From: UBA10649 sp965278945
Lineage (GTDB): Bacteria > Actinomycetota > Actinomycetes > S36-B12
Length of the DNA: 64,000 bases
Direction of reading: 5' to 3'
NCBI GenBank assembly: GCA_965278945.1
Contig: OZ257128.1
Location: forward strand, 2,604,001 to 2,668,000
Shown here: piece by piece, positions 33,309-41,520 of the stretch
Position numbering within the stretch: position 1 is the stretch's first letter
Layout of the letters: the number at the start of each line of letters is the position of its first letter
The notes under the pieces: generated by a model
Database searches by the model: none
Told to the model about the DNA's origin: nothing
The model's input: only the letters and a program-made list of their open reading frames with translations
Program-made: the position numbers and the translations under genes

Positions 33309-33968
33309 GTGCCTTCCGCCCATCTCGAGCAACTCGACCCGGTCTACGCAGAGTTAGTGCAGATAACCCGACTCGTCGGCTCGGCCATGAACCGTGCGAC
33401 CCAGTCCCTGCTAGACGCCGACCTGACCCTCGCCGAGTCCGTCATCGACGCCGATGCGCAGATCGACACCCTCACGGGCGACGTCGAGGAGCGCTGCTTC
33501 GACATCATCGCCCTGCAGCACCCTGACGGAGAGGACCTCCGGGTCGTCATCGGTGCCCTGCGGATCGCCGCCTCCCTCGAGCGCATGGGAGACCTGGCCG
33601 AGCACGTCGCGAAGCAGGCCCGGCTGCGCTACCCGCGCCCGTCGATCCCTCAGGAGCTTCGCGGAACGTTCGCCGAGATGGGCGGCCTCGCGGAGGCGAT
33701 CGTCTCGAAGACCGGCTCGGTGATCGCCACGAAGGACGTTTCACTGGCGGCCGACATCGCCCGACACGACGTCGAGGTCGATCGACTGCACCGCGAGCTA
33801 TTCACGATCGTCCTCATGCCCTCGTGGAGTCACGGGGTCGAATCGGCGATCGACGTCACCTTGCTATCCCGCTATTACGAGCGATATGCCGATCACGCCG
33901 TCTCGGTGACCCGCCGAGTCGTGACCATCGTCACCGGCAAGCCCTATGTGGGCGTCTCGCTCGACTGA
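33309..33968 (+). CDS. phoU: Phosphate transport/signalling regulator PhoU
   Basis: A 219-residue protein of two three-helix bundles with the metal-binding signatures DAQIDTLTGDVEERC and SLERMGDLAEHVAKQA in the first, and HDVEVDRLHRELF and LSRYYERYADHAVSVTRRV in the second. PhoU links phosphate transporter state to the SenX3/RegX3 pair. GTG 33309 was chosen over ATG 33285 because TATGGT lies 6 nt upstream and the protein length then matches other PhoU proteins. Confidence 0.93.
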   Translation: MPSAHLEQLDPVYAELVQITRLVGSAMNRATQSLLDADLTLAESVIDADAQIDTLTGDVEERCFDIIALQHPDGEDLRVVIGALRIAASLERMGDLAEHVAKQARLRYPRPSIPQELRGTFAEMGGLAEAIVSKTGSVIATKDVSLAADIARHDVEVDRLHRELFTIVLMPSWSHGVESAIDVTLLSRYYERYADHAVSVTRRVVTIVTGKPYVGVSLD

Positions 33969-34038
33969 GCGCACCGGGCCGGAATAGGTCAGACTTCTCC
34001 TCGGTTGAAGGTCAGGGGATCCGAGTGGAGGTGTGCGC

Positions 34039-35355
34039 ATGAGGGCAGCGACGCGCCTCGACAGCGCCCGGCGCCGGCCAATGCCGCGACGGATCGCCGT
34101 CCTGTCGGTCCATACCTCTCCCCTCGACCAGCCCGGCACCGGCGATGCCGGCGGGATGAACGTGTACGTCGTCGAGACTGCCCGGCGCCTCGCGGAATCG
34201 GGCGTCGAGGTCGAGATCTTCACCCGCGCTACCTCGTCGGCCCTTCCTCCTTCCGTCGAGACGGCGCCCGGAGTCACGGTGCGCCACGTCACTGCCGGCC
34301 CCTTCGAGGGTCTGCTCAAGCAGGACCTGCCCGGCCAGCTCTGCGCCGTCACCGCCGGCGTGATGCGCGCAGAAGCCGCCCGGCCCGAGGGCTGGTTCGA
34401 TCTCGTCCACTCGCACTATTGGCTGTCGGGCCAGGTCGGCTGGCTGTCGAAGGAACGATGGAACGTGCCGCTCGTGCACTCCATGCACACGATGGCGAAG
34501 GTGAAGAACCGCGACCTCGCGACCGGAGACCAGCGCGAGCCGGCCATGCGGGTCATCGGCGAGGAGCAGGTTGTCGCGGCCGCCGACAGACTCGTGGCCA
34601 ACACTGACGACGAGGCCCGTGAGCTCGTGGACCTCTACGGCGCCGATCCGCTCGAGGTCGACGTCGTGCACCCGGGCGTCGACCTCGAGCGATTCAGCCC
34701 GGGGGACCAGGCCCAGGCACGGCGTCGCCACGGCCTGGCCGCCGATGCCGTCGTGCTTCTCTTCGTGGGCCGCATCCAGCCGCTCAAGGCGCCGGACATC
34801 CTGATCCGAGCCGCTGCCGAGATGGTCGCGCGCGACCCCGGTCTGCGCCGTCGGCTCGTTGTGGTCATCTGCGGCGGACCATCGGGAACCGGGCTCGACC
34901 ACCCGACCTCACTGTTCGACCTCGCCCGTTCGCTCGGCGTTCTCGAACTCGTGCGCTTCGAGCCGCCGAGGGACCGCAACACCCTGGCCGACTGGTACCG
35001 CGCGGCAGATGTCGTCGTGGTCCCGTCTTACTCGGAGTCCTTCGGTCTCGTCGCGATCGAGGCGCAGGCCTGCGGAGTCCCAGTAGTAGCCGCCGCGGTC
35101 GGTGGCCTGCGCACCGCGGTCGCCGACAACGTGAGCGGACTCCTCGTCGAGGGCCACGATCCCGGGGACTTCGCCCACGCGATCACCCGCATCGTGGGGG
35201 ATGCGCCGCTGCGCGCGGCGCTCTCCGCCGGAGCGCGCATGCATGCGGCGTCCTTCGGCTGGGCGGCAACCACGGCCGGCCTGCTCAACAGCTACTCGGC
35301 CGCGCTGGCGAACGCCAAGGCCGGATCACGTTCACTGGTTGCGCACGGCTCGTGA
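34039..35355 (+). CDS. mshA: D-inositol-3-phosphate glycosyltransferase
   Basis: First committed enzyme of mycothiol synthesis: transfers GlcNAc from UDP-GlcNAc to inositol 3-phosphate. The 438-residue GT4 protein has the N-terminal loop PGTGDAGGMNVYV, HSHYWLSGQVGWL, the nucleotide-site FVGRIQPLKAPD and the SYSESFGLVAIEAQACG motif with the catalytic Glu. The ATG at 34039 follows GGAGG by 7 nt; an in-frame GTG 6 nt upstream is less well placed. Its stop overlaps the next GTG. Confidence 0.95.
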   Translation: MRAATRLDSARRRPMPRRIAVLSVHTSPLDQPGTGDAGGMNVYVVETARRLAESGVEVEIFTRATSSALPPSVETAPGVTVRHVTAGPFEGLLKQDLPGQLCAVTAGVMRAEAARPEGWFDLVHSHYWLSGQVGWLSKERWNVPLVHSMHTMAKVKNRDLATGDQREPAMRVIGEEQVVAAADRLVANTDDEARELVDLYGADPLEVDVVHPGVDLERFSPGDQAQARRRHGLAADAVVLLFVGRIQPLKAPDILIRAAAEMVARDPGLRRRLVVVICGGPSGTGLDHPTSLFDLARSLGVLELVRFEPPRDRNTLADWYRAADVVVVPSYSESFGLVAIEAQACGVPVVAAAVGGLRTAVADNVSGLLVEGHDPGDFAHAITRIVGDAPLRAALSAGARMHAASFGWAATTAGLLNSYSAALANAKAGSRSLVAHGS

Positions 35356-35873
35356 CACCGGCCGAAGCCACGCTGCGCGACTACCTGGGCAGCGCCGAGC
35401 TCGAATGGGAACTGGTGCCGCCGTCGACCTACGTGGTCACGCTCCCGGGCGAGCACAAGCTCCGCACCACCGCGGCGCTCACGATCGGCGCGCACGCACT
35501 TACCGTCAACGCCTTCGTCGCGCGAAATCCGGACGAGAATCACGAACTCGTGTTCCGCTGGCTGCTTGAGCGAAACCGGCGGATGTACGCGGTGTCCTTC
35601 GCCATCGACCATCTTGGCGATATCTACCTTGTCGGACGAATGCCCCTGGAGGCCGTGACGAGTGACGAGCTTGACCGAGTCATGGGATCGGTCCTGGAGT
35701 ACTCGGATGGCTCGTTCAACACCATCCTCGAGATGGGGTTCGCCACCGCGATCCGCAAGGAATGGGACTGGCGTCTGTCGCGGGGCGAGTCGACGGCGAA
35801 CCTCGCGGCGTTCACTCACCTCGCGGGCGACGCCGAACCGCCGCCGACCCCGCTGGGCGATGCGGCAGGATGA
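35352..35873 (+). CDS. YbjN domain protein
   Basis: A 173-residue protein with the type III secretion chaperone-like fold of the YbjN family: WELVPPSTYVVTLPGEHKL, ELVFRWLLERNRRMYAVSFAI and IYLVGRMPLEAVT. No biochemical function is established. Location between mshA and gpm is conserved in actinobacteria. GTG start with GTGA overlap to mshA. Confidence 0.88.
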   Translation: MTPAEATLRDYLGSAELEWELVPPSTYVVTLPGEHKLRTTAALTIGAHALTVNAFVARNPDENHELVFRWLLERNRRMYAVSFAIDHLGDIYLVGRMPLEAVTSDELDRVMGSVLEYSDGSFNTILEMGFATAIRKEWDWRLSRGESTANLAAFTHLAGDAEPPPTPLGDAAG

Positions 35874-35877
35874 GCGC

Positions 35878-36633
35878 ATGACTGCGCCTTACACCTTGAT
35901 CCTGCTTCGTCACGGCGAGAGCGAATGGAACTCCAAGGGCCTGTTCACCGGCTGGGTCGACGTCGACCTGACCGAGCTGGGCATGGCCGAGGCGACACGT
36001 GGCGGGAAGCTGCTGGCCGAGTCCGATCTTCTTCCCGACGTCGTGCACACGTCTCTGCTGAAGCGTGCGATCAAGACCTCGCAGCTCGCGCTCGACGCGT
36101 GCGGACGCACCTGGATCCCGGTGGTTCGCAACTGGCGGCTCAATGAGCGCCACTACGGCGCGCTCCAGGGCAAGAACAAGAAGGACACCTTGGAGGAGTA
36201 CGGCGAGGAGCAGTTCATGCTCTGGCGCCGGTCATACGACACTCCCCCTCCGCCGATCGATCCCGATGATCAGTTCGCGCAGACCCATGACCCTAGATAT
36301 GCAGAGTTGCCACCGGATTCCCGACCGGCAACCGAATGCCTCGCCGACGTCGTCACGCGGCTCATCCCGTATTGGGAGGACGTTCTCGTCGCGGAACTGC
36401 GCGCGGGCAAGGTGGTACTTGTCGTCGCCCACGGCAACTCGCTGCGCGCGCTCGTCAAGCATCTGGACGGCATCTCTGACGAGGACATCGCCGAGCTGAA
36501 CATCCCTACGGGCATCCCGCTGCTCTACCGGCTCGACGCCGACCTCAAGCCCATTGTCCGCGGCGGTGAGTACCTCGATCCCGAGGCGGCGGCTGTCGCC
36601 GCGGCGGCGGTGGCCGCGCAGGGCAAGAAGTAG
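35878..36633 (+). CDS. gpmA: 2,3-bisphosphoglycerate-dependent phosphoglycerate mutase
   Basis: Glycolytic mutase of 251 residues. Phosphohistidine motif LILLRHGESEWNSKGLFTGW with His at about 11, Glu/Arg motif RLNERHYGALQGKNK, and second catalytic His in VVAHGNSLRALVKHL. The C-terminus is an Ala-rich tail. It begins 4 nt after the ybjN stop and ends 6 nt before a large inverted repeat. Confidence 0.95.
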   Translation: MTAPYTLILLRHGESEWNSKGLFTGWVDVDLTELGMAEATRGGKLLAESDLLPDVVHTSLLKRAIKTSQLALDACGRTWIPVVRNWRLNERHYGALQGKNKKDTLEEYGEEQFMLWRRSYDTPPPPIDPDDQFAQTHDPRYAELPPDSRPATECLADVVTRLIPYWEDVLVAELRAGKVVLVVAHGNSLRALVKHLDGISDEDIAELNIPTGIPLLYRLDADLKPIVRGGEYLDPEAAAVAAAAVAAQGKK

Positions 36634-36638
36634 CCCAA

Positions 36639-36729
36639 TCCGTTTGTCCCGGATCCCGGGACAGATTGACGATTTCGGCGCAGGAACGGCCGGATTTGCC
36701 TGGTTGTCCCGGGATCCGGGACAAACGGA
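36639..36729. repeat. Nested palindrome between convergent genes (element 1)
   Basis: A 25-bp perfect inverted repeat (36639-36663 and 36705-36729) with a 41-nt spacer. Each arm is itself a palindrome: TGTCCCGG and CCGGGACA around 3 nt. RNA from either strand could form one long stem or two hairpins in tandem. It lies between gpmA and the convergent DUF2516 gene, where it probably works as a bidirectional terminator. A second element with the same layout is at 59736. Confidence 0.85.
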
Positions 36730-36740
36730 CCAGGGGTGGG

Positions 36741-37025
36741 CTAGCGGGAGCTCGTGATGTCGATGATCCGCGTACGTACGTCGAACAGGTAGACGAGCGC
36801 GATGACGATCGCCGCCATCCCGAAGATCGACAACGTCAGGCTGGGAAGCAGTCCGGTCAATGCGGCAAGCGCGGTGAGCACCAGCCACAGCACCTTCGAC
36901 TGACGGCCCACCGCGGGAAACGCGGCCGCGGGCCGACGGACGCAGTCGATGAAGGCGAAGCCCTTGACGGCAAGGGTGATCACCCACAGGGCGAGAAGGA
37001 CGAGGTCCTGCACATTTCCGAACAC
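36741..37025 (-). CDS. DUF2516 membrane protein
   Basis: A 94-residue protein with hydrophobic segments at about 6-25, 46-62 and 66-82, and the family-typical VKGFAFIDCVRRPAAAFPAVGRQ linker. Function unknown. In actinobacteria such genes lie beside an XRE regulator and a heparin-binding-haemagglutinin-type gene, which is also the arrangement here. Confidence 0.85.
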   Translation of the reverse strand: MFGNVQDLVLLALWVITLAVKGFAFIDCVRRPAAAFPAVGRQSKVLWLVLTALAALTGLLPSLTLSIFGMAAIVIALVYLFDVRTRIIDITSSR

Positions 37026-37046
37026 GTCTCCACGCTAGTGCAGGAA

Positions 37047-37086
37047 ATGCAGGAGGGGCGCACCCGCGGGTGCGCCCCTCCTGCAT
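37047..37086. terminator. Perfect 40-bp palindrome, terminator
   Basis: Twenty base pairs (37047-37066 with 37067-37086) with no unpaired loop in the DNA. It starts 13 nt after the stop of the repeat-protein gene on the minus strand and precedes the DUF2516 start, so it probably ends the XRE-repeat protein transcript. Confidence 0.7.
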
Positions 37087-37098
37087 TAACGCCGTGCG

Positions 37099-37563
37099 TC
37101 AGACGCCGACCGCCTCGCGGATCAGCGCGACGGTGTTCGTGACGTTGCCGCGGACGGACTTGGCCGCTCCGGCAACACGCTCGCGCGTTTGGGTAGTCAT
37201 GCCAGCAACGTCGACGCTCGGCACGTCGAACTTGGGCACGTCGAACTTCGGCATCTCGAACTTGGGAAGCTCAACCTTGGGCAGGTCGAACTTGGGGAGG
37301 TCGAACTTCGGCAGGCTGAAACGACCAGAGGCCTCGGTGGCCTTCGCACCGGTCGTCTTCGCCGTCGAGCGTGCGGCCGTGGTGGCCTTCGCCGTGGTGG
37401 CCTTGGCGGTCGTCGCGGCCTTGGCGGTCGTCGACTTCGCAGCGTTGGCGGCCTTGGTGGTGGTCTTCTTGGCCGTGCTGGTCGCCTTGGCCGTCGTCTT
37501 CTTCACGCGGCCGGCCGCGTTGGCGGGAGCCGGCGTTGCTTCGGGGGTGGTCTCGTCGGTCAT
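37099..37563 (-). CDS. Lys/Ala/Thr-rich protein with LPKFD repeats, at the hbhA position
   Basis: A 154-residue low-complexity protein in three parts: residues about 20-78 are rich in Lys/Ala/Thr, with KKTTAK and TTAKATTAKA repeats like histone-H1 or HbhA tails; residues 84-118 are seven pentapeptides of the type LPKFD; residues 121-154 form an amphipathic helix (TQTRERVAGAAKSVRGNVTN). The order DUF2516-this gene-XRE matches Rv0476-hbhA-Rv0474 in M. tuberculosis, but Lys repeats are at the other end. It may bind DNA or sulfated glycans. ATG overlaps the XRE stop. Confidence 0.75.
   Translation of the reverse strand: MTDETTPEATPAPANAAGRVKKTTAKATSTAKKTTTKAANAAKSTTAKAATTAKATTAKATTAARSTAKTTGAKATEASGRFSLPKFDLPKFDLPKVELPKFEMPKFDVPKFDVPSVDVAGMTTQTRERVAGAAKSVRGNVTNTVALIREAVGV
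37210..37314 (-). repeat. Seven tandem 15-bp units coding LPKFD-type pentapeptides
   Basis: Codons for LPKFD, LPKFD, LPKVE, LPKFE, MPKFD, VPKFD and VPSVD, in this order, 105 bp in total. Pro and Lys stay fixed in six units, and Phe alternates with acidic residues, suggesting a selected protein repeat, not only DNA slippage. Confidence 0.85.
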
Positions 37564-37973
37564 GGTGTGTCCTCTCCTGGTTCCTCTTCGGTGGGCATGC
37601 TCTGTTCGGTCTCGGAGGCGCGGGCCGCCTGCGCGAGGTTCTCGGCCTGGAAGGCCGCGTAGATCTGCAGCAGCGTCGACCGCTGCCGTTCGTTGATCGT
37701 GGAGTCGGAGGCGATGGCGGTGGTCACGGCCTCGTCACCGTCGCGGTGGTCGAGGATTCCGGCCTGGACGTACAACGTCTCCGCGGAGATCCGCAGCCCC
37801 TGGGCGATTCGGTTGAGGACCTCGGCGCTCGGCTTGCGCAGTCCTCGCTCGACCTGGCTGAGGTACGGGTTCGACACGTCGGCCGCCTTGGACAGCTGGC
37901 GAAGCGACATCTTGGCCTGGTCGCGCTGGTCGCGGATGAAGCCGCCGAGCCCGCTCACATCGATTCCTGGCAT
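37560..37973 (-). CDS. XRE-family transcriptional regulator
   Basis: A 137-residue protein with an N-terminal helix-turn-helix (FIRDQRDQAKMSLRQLSKAA, then VSNPYLSQVERGLRKPSAEVL) and a short acidic C-terminal region. Equivalent in place to Rv0474. The ATG at 37973 has a CATACT box 6 nt upstream; the long upstream frame overlaps the asparaginase gene and is rejected. The stop overlaps the repeat-protein ATG, so the two are co-translated. Confidence 0.9.
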   Translation of the reverse strand: MPGIDVSGLGGFIRDQRDQAKMSLRQLSKAADVSNPYLSQVERGLRKPSAEVLNRIAQGLRISAETLYVQAGILDHRDGDEAVTTAIASDSTINERQRSTLLQIYAAFQAENLAQAARASETEQSMPTEEEPGEDTP

Positions 37974-37979
37974 GCGTCC

Positions 37980-37985
37980 AGTATG
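37980..37985 (-). promoter_or_regulatory. -10 hexamer, leaderless start of the XRE gene
   Basis: CATACT on the minus strand, 6 nt before the ATG at 37973. Confidence 0.4.
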
Positions 37986-38047
37986 CCCCAAGTGCTTGCA
38001 ATTGCAAACGCGAGCGCTTGCGCTAGTTAGCGTGACATCGGTCACGC

Positions 38048-39004
38048 CTATGTAAGAGGCGAATCGACCCAGCCCACGATCGACCCGCCGCCCCACATGG
38101 GCAGGCGCAGATGCTCGCGAAGTGCGCCCTCGTCGCAGCCGAGCGCGACGAGGATCGCCGCCAGGGCAACCCGCCGGCCGCGGATCGAGCCGTCCTCGAC
38201 CTTGATGGCGACGGCCCGGCCGTCCGGCAGGCCGGCGACGTAGACCCCCTCTGCGCCATCCTTGGCGACCAGCCCGGGCACGGCCCGCATGAAGGAGGTC
38301 ACGTCGCGGCGGCGGCCACCCACGGTCTCGGGGAACGCGGCCATCGCGTCGGCCACCTGGCGAGCAGGGGTGCCGGGAGCATCGCTTACGCACCGCGACA
38401 TCACCCGCGCCAGGCCCGCGACGGTCAGAGACATCACGGGTGCCCCGCACCCGTCCACGCCGATATGGCCGACCGACTCCCCGGCGAGGGATTCGAGCTG
38501 GACGAGCACGGCACGCTGGAGCGGGTGCTGGGTATCGAGGTACGAATCGACCGGCCACCCGTTGACCACGCAGGTGAGCAGCATCGCCGCATGCTTGCCT
38601 GAGCAGTTCATGGCAGCCGGGACCGGCGACCTTCCCTCGCGGATCCACATGTCGCGCTCATCAAGGTCGAGCGGGTAGTCCACCGGAGTCTGAAGGGCAC
38701 CCTCGTCGAGGCGGGCCCGGTCGAGGATCTCCTGCACGCCGGCGAGGTGGACGGCCTCGCCCGAATGCGATGAGGCCGCGAGCGCCAGCAGGTGGTCGGG
38801 CAGGTCGAGACCTGCGGCGACCATCGCCGCGGCCTGCGCCGGCTTGTTCGACGATCGCGGAAAGATGACGTGCTCGGCATCTCCCCAGCTGCGGATCACC
38901 GAGCCCGACGCGTTGACGACGACTGCATGGCCGACATGCACGCCCTCGGTGAACCCGCTACGCGTGTAGCGGGCCAGCACTGCCGGGCCGGGTCGAGGGG
39001 TCAC
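38048..39004 (-). CDS. L-asparaginase II family protein
   Basis: A 318-residue protein of the Rhizobium-type asparaginase II family: RSSNKPAQAAAMVAAGLDL, AASSHSGEAVHLAGV, AMNCSGKHAAML and GVDGCGAPVMSLTV are family motifs containing the Ser/Lys/Cys residues of the active site. It hydrolyses asparagine to aspartate and ammonia. Divergent from dtd with 26 nt between the starts, both apparently leaderless. Confidence 0.88.
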   Translation of the reverse strand: MTPRPGPAVLARYTRSGFTEGVHVGHAVVVNASGSVIRSWGDAEHVIFPRSSNKPAQAAAMVAAGLDLPDHLLALAASSHSGEAVHLAGVQEILDRARLDEGALQTPVDYPLDLDERDMWIREGRSPVPAAMNCSGKHAAMLLTCVVNGWPVDSYLDTQHPLQRAVLVQLESLAGESVGHIGVDGCGAPVMSLTVAGLARVMSRCVSDAPGTPARQVADAMAAFPETVGGRRRDVTSFMRAVPGLVAKDGAEGVYVAGLPDGRAVAIKVEDGSIRGRRVALAAILVALGCDEGALREHLRLPMWGGGSIVGWVDSPLT

Positions 39005-39010
39005 CGGCGA

Positions 39011-39023
39011 ATGATGGCACGCT
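39011..39023. promoter_or_regulatory. Back-to-back -10 hexamers of the asparaginase gene and dtd
   Basis: CATCAT on the minus strand (39011-39016) is 6 nt before the asparaginase GTG; CACGCT on the plus strand (39018-39023) is 7 nt before the dtd ATG. There is no room for separate promoter regions, so the two promoters must share DNA. Confidence 0.4.
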
Positions 39024-39030
39024 GCATCCC

Positions 39031-39468
39031 ATGCGAGCCGTGGTGCAGCGATCCCGTGACGCGTCAGCCACGGTCGATGGCGTGGTGGTCGGCGCGTTCG
39101 TCGGGCTCGGACTCGTCGTTCTCGTCGGGGTCACCCACAACGACACCGCCGCGCGAGCGGTGCGGCTGGCGGACAAGGTCTACGACCTGCGCATCTTCGA
39201 CGGACCAAGCGAGGTGTCCGCGTCCGATCTGGAACTCCCCGTCCTCGTCATCAGCCAGTTCACTTTGTATGCCGATACGCGAAAGGGCAGAAGGCCCACC
39301 TGGGAGCAGGCCGCACCCGGCCCGATCGCCGAACCCCTCGTGACCGCCGTCGTGAAGCGCCTTATCGAGCGCGGGGCTCAGGTGTCGACCGGGGTGTTCG
39401 GCGCGGACATGCAGGTCACGCTCACGAATGACGGGCCGATGACGATCATCGTCGACGTCGCCGACTAG
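39031..39468 (+). CDS. dtd: D-aminoacyl-tRNA deacylase
   Basis: A 145-residue proofreading enzyme that removes D-amino acids (and glycine mischarged on tRNA-Ala). Active-site motifs SQFTLYADTRKGRRP and the C-terminal GVFGADMQVTLTNDGPMTI are intact. Its TAG stop and that of the convergent ygfZ gene share the same CTAG. Confidence 0.95.
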   Translation: MRAVVQRSRDASATVDGVVVGAFVGLGLVVLVGVTHNDTAARAVRLADKVYDLRIFDGPSEVSASDLELPVLVISQFTLYADTRKGRRPTWEQAAPGPIAEPLVTAVVKRLIERGAQVSTGVFGADMQVTLTNDGPMTIIVDVAD

Positions 39469-40499
39469 GGCAGGACGACCGTCTGGATCGACGCCGCGAT
39501 GTCGCCCTCGGCGGTGCGCACCAGGGCATCGACGTCCTGAGGCGTGTTGCGCCGGATGACCGCGGTGGCGATCGGACCGTCCTCGTAATGCCAGGCCGCG
39601 GTGCCGATCCAGCCGACGGACTTGCCGTCGACGAAAACCTCGTCACCGTGAGCGGGAAGCGTCTGCTCGCTGCCGTCCAGGTGCAGCAGCACCAGCCGGC
39701 GCGGAGGGTGACCCAGGTTGTGCACTCGGGCAACCGCCTCCTGTCCGCGGTAGCAGCCCTTGGCCAGGTGCACGCCGGGACCGATCCAGCCGACCTCATG
39801 CGGAAGAGTGCGATGGTCGGTCTCCATGCCCAGTCGCGGTACTGCAGCAGCGACGCGCAGCGCCTCGAGTGCCCAGGTGCCAGCGACGTCGTCGTACGCG
39901 GCAAGGCGGTCGGCAACCTCGTCCGTCGGCACGATCACCTCGCGGCCGGCAAGCGCGGCAGGTCGACCGGCGACGTACTTGGACGCGTCGCCGCCGCGGT
40001 CCGAGCCCGAGTCGACGGTTCCCTCGCCGGCGAAGTCGATCGGCTCGAGCCAGGTCGGGTGATGGGGATCAACGTCACGCGAGAGTTCCCATATGACTGC
40101 GAAGTCATCGCTGACGTTGGCAACCTCGACCCGAAGCATGAACCGCATCGAGTCCAGATATGCGGTCAGCGAATCGGCGGACCCAGGCTCGCAGATGATC
40201 CACGTGGTCACGCCGTCGTCGACGAGATGAAGCTCGTGCTCGACGTGACCGTGCGGGCTGAGGATCAGCGCCAACGATGACTGCCCGGGTTGCAGTGCCG
40301 TCAGGTGCTGCGTTGTCAGGTCGTGCAGCCATGTCAGTCGATCCGGACCTATGACCGTGATGACCCCGCGGTTGGACAGGTCGACGGCGGCAGTGCCTCG
40401 GGCGAGCGAGCGCTGCTCGCGATGCGGCTCGCCAAAGTGCCAGGGCACGCCCTGGTCGGGATTACCCTCGGGAGGAGCGATGGCGTCAGCAATGGTCAC
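39465..40499 (-). CDS. ygfZ: YgfZ/GcvT-like folate-binding protein
   Basis: A 344-residue GcvT-fold protein. The signature KGCYRGQEAVARVHNLG contains the KGCYxGQE motif needed in YgfZ for folate-dependent iron-sulfur cluster repair or assembly. The GTG at 40499 overlaps the fur stop (GTGA). No aminomethyltransferase catalytic partner genes lie nearby. Confidence 0.9.
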   Translation of the reverse strand: MTIADAIAPPEGNPDQGVPWHFGEPHREQRSLARGTAAVDLSNRGVITVIGPDRLTWLHDLTTQHLTALQPGQSSLALILSPHGHVEHELHLVDDGVTTWIICEPGSADSLTAYLDSMRFMLRVEVANVSDDFAVIWELSRDVDPHHPTWLEPIDFAGEGTVDSGSDRGGDASKYVAGRPAALAGREVIVPTDEVADRLAAYDDVAGTWALEALRVAAAVPRLGMETDHRTLPHEVGWIGPGVHLAKGCYRGQEAVARVHNLGHPPRRLVLLHLDGSEQTLPAHGDEVFVDGKSVGWIGTAAWHYEDGPIATAVIRRNTPQDVDALVRTAEGDIAASIQTVVLP

Positions 40500-40942
40500 G
40501 GGGCATCGTCCGATCGGACGTCGAGGGGACGGTCCTTGCACGCTTCGCACAGTCCGTGCACCGACACGTGGGAGATATCGGTGCGAAAGCCGAAGTCGGT
40601 CTCCAGCCGTGCGACGAAGTCCTCGGCGACTCCAGCCGGAACGCTGAGGACCTTGGCGCAGTTGTCGCAGACGAGATGGATGTGAACGTGCTCGTCGACC
40701 GAGTGATACGTCGGCGGCCCGTGCCCGATGTGCGCATGGGTGACCAGGCCCACGTCCTCAAGCACGTCGAGAGTCCGGTAGACGGTCGACAGGTTCACAC
40801 CGGTGGCGGTGCGCTGCACCTCGACGAGGATCTCCTCGGGCGTGCCGTGGCTCAGGCTCTCTACCGCCTCAAGGACAAGCTGGCGCTGAGGCGTGATGCG
40901 AAAGCCCTGCTCGCGCAGGCGCCGCTCCCAGTCCTCGGTCAT
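40496..40942 (-). CDS. Fur-family metal-dependent repressor
   Basis: A 148-residue regulator. Winged helix (RITPQRQLVLEAVESL, LSTVYRTLDVLEDVGLV), then the dimer domain with the metal site DEHVHIHLVCDNC and the structural zinc pairs CDNC and CEAC. Whether it senses iron, zinc or peroxide cannot be told from sequence. ATGA overlap with the nitrobindin-like gene and GTGA overlap with ygfZ place three iron/heme-related genes in one transcript. Confidence 0.9.
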   Translation of the reverse strand: MTEDWERRLREQGFRITPQRQLVLEAVESLSHGTPEEILVEVQRTATGVNLSTVYRTLDVLEDVGLVTHAHIGHGPPTYHSVDEHVHIHLVCDNCAKVLSVPAGVAEDFVARLETDFGFRTDISHVSVHGLCEACKDRPLDVRSDDAP

Positions 40943-41520
40943 GCACCCGCTCCCGTCGGCTCGTCCAAGTTCGACTCGAAGTCACCGGACGAGACTCTCG
41001 ACAAGGAGGCGGCCAGGTGGTTGACGAGCGGAACACCCACGGCAGCCATGTCGAACGTCCAGAGCAGGCGACCCTCTACTAGTCCATAAAGCCGATGGCC
41101 CTGCGTATATTCCTTGGCCGTCTCGGTACGGGCGACCACATCGGTGCGCATGTCGACTCGCGCGCCCGTGACGGTCGCGTTCTCCAGGCCCGTGACTTCG
41201 AGGCTTCCGTACCAGATCTCGGCGAACCCGGTCGGATGCGCGAGCGTCACCTCGACCCTGTTGCCCTCCTTCGGGCGCCAGTAGCCCGACTCCGCGGCCA
41301 GTGGTCGCACGCGATTGCCGTCGTCGTCGAGCAGCCAGCTTCGTGACCGGTAGGCGAGGAAGGGGCGTCCGTCGGTGGCGAACGCGACCTCCTGGCCGAA
41401 GCGGAAGTCATCGATGGTCGGGTACTGGCCGGTGCCGACGCCTACCCACGCGCCGATCAGCCACGCCCACGGACGAACGAGCTCGTGGAGCTCGACGCCC
41501 GATCCATCTGGTGACAGCAC
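40939..41520 (-). CDS. FABP-like heme protein (nitrobindin family)
   Basis: A 193-residue beta-barrel protein. The start WLIGAWVGVGTGQYPTI matches the GxWxGxGxGxYPTI signature of nitrobindins, which bind ferric heme and isomerise peroxynitrite or handle nitric oxide. LYGLVEGRLLWTFDMAAVG is the conserved C-terminal strand. The conserved proximal His near the C-terminus (VNHLAASL) is present. GTG start overlaps by one base the stop of a 33-residue membrane peptide. Confidence 0.87.
   Translation of the reverse strand: MLSPDGSGVELHELVRPWAWLIGAWVGVGTGQYPTIDDFRFGQEVAFATDGRPFLAYRSRSWLLDDDGNRVRPLAAESGYWRPKEGNRVEVTLAHPTGFAEIWYGSLEVTGLENATVTGARVDMRTDVVARTETAKEYTQGHRLYGLVEGRLLWTFDMAAVGVPLVNHLAASLSRVSSGDFESNLDEPTGAGA

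Noticed and set aside
37047..37086. Third member of the nested palindrome family
   Set aside because: It is a single perfect palindrome without two arms and spacer, so an ordinary terminator is enough to explain it.
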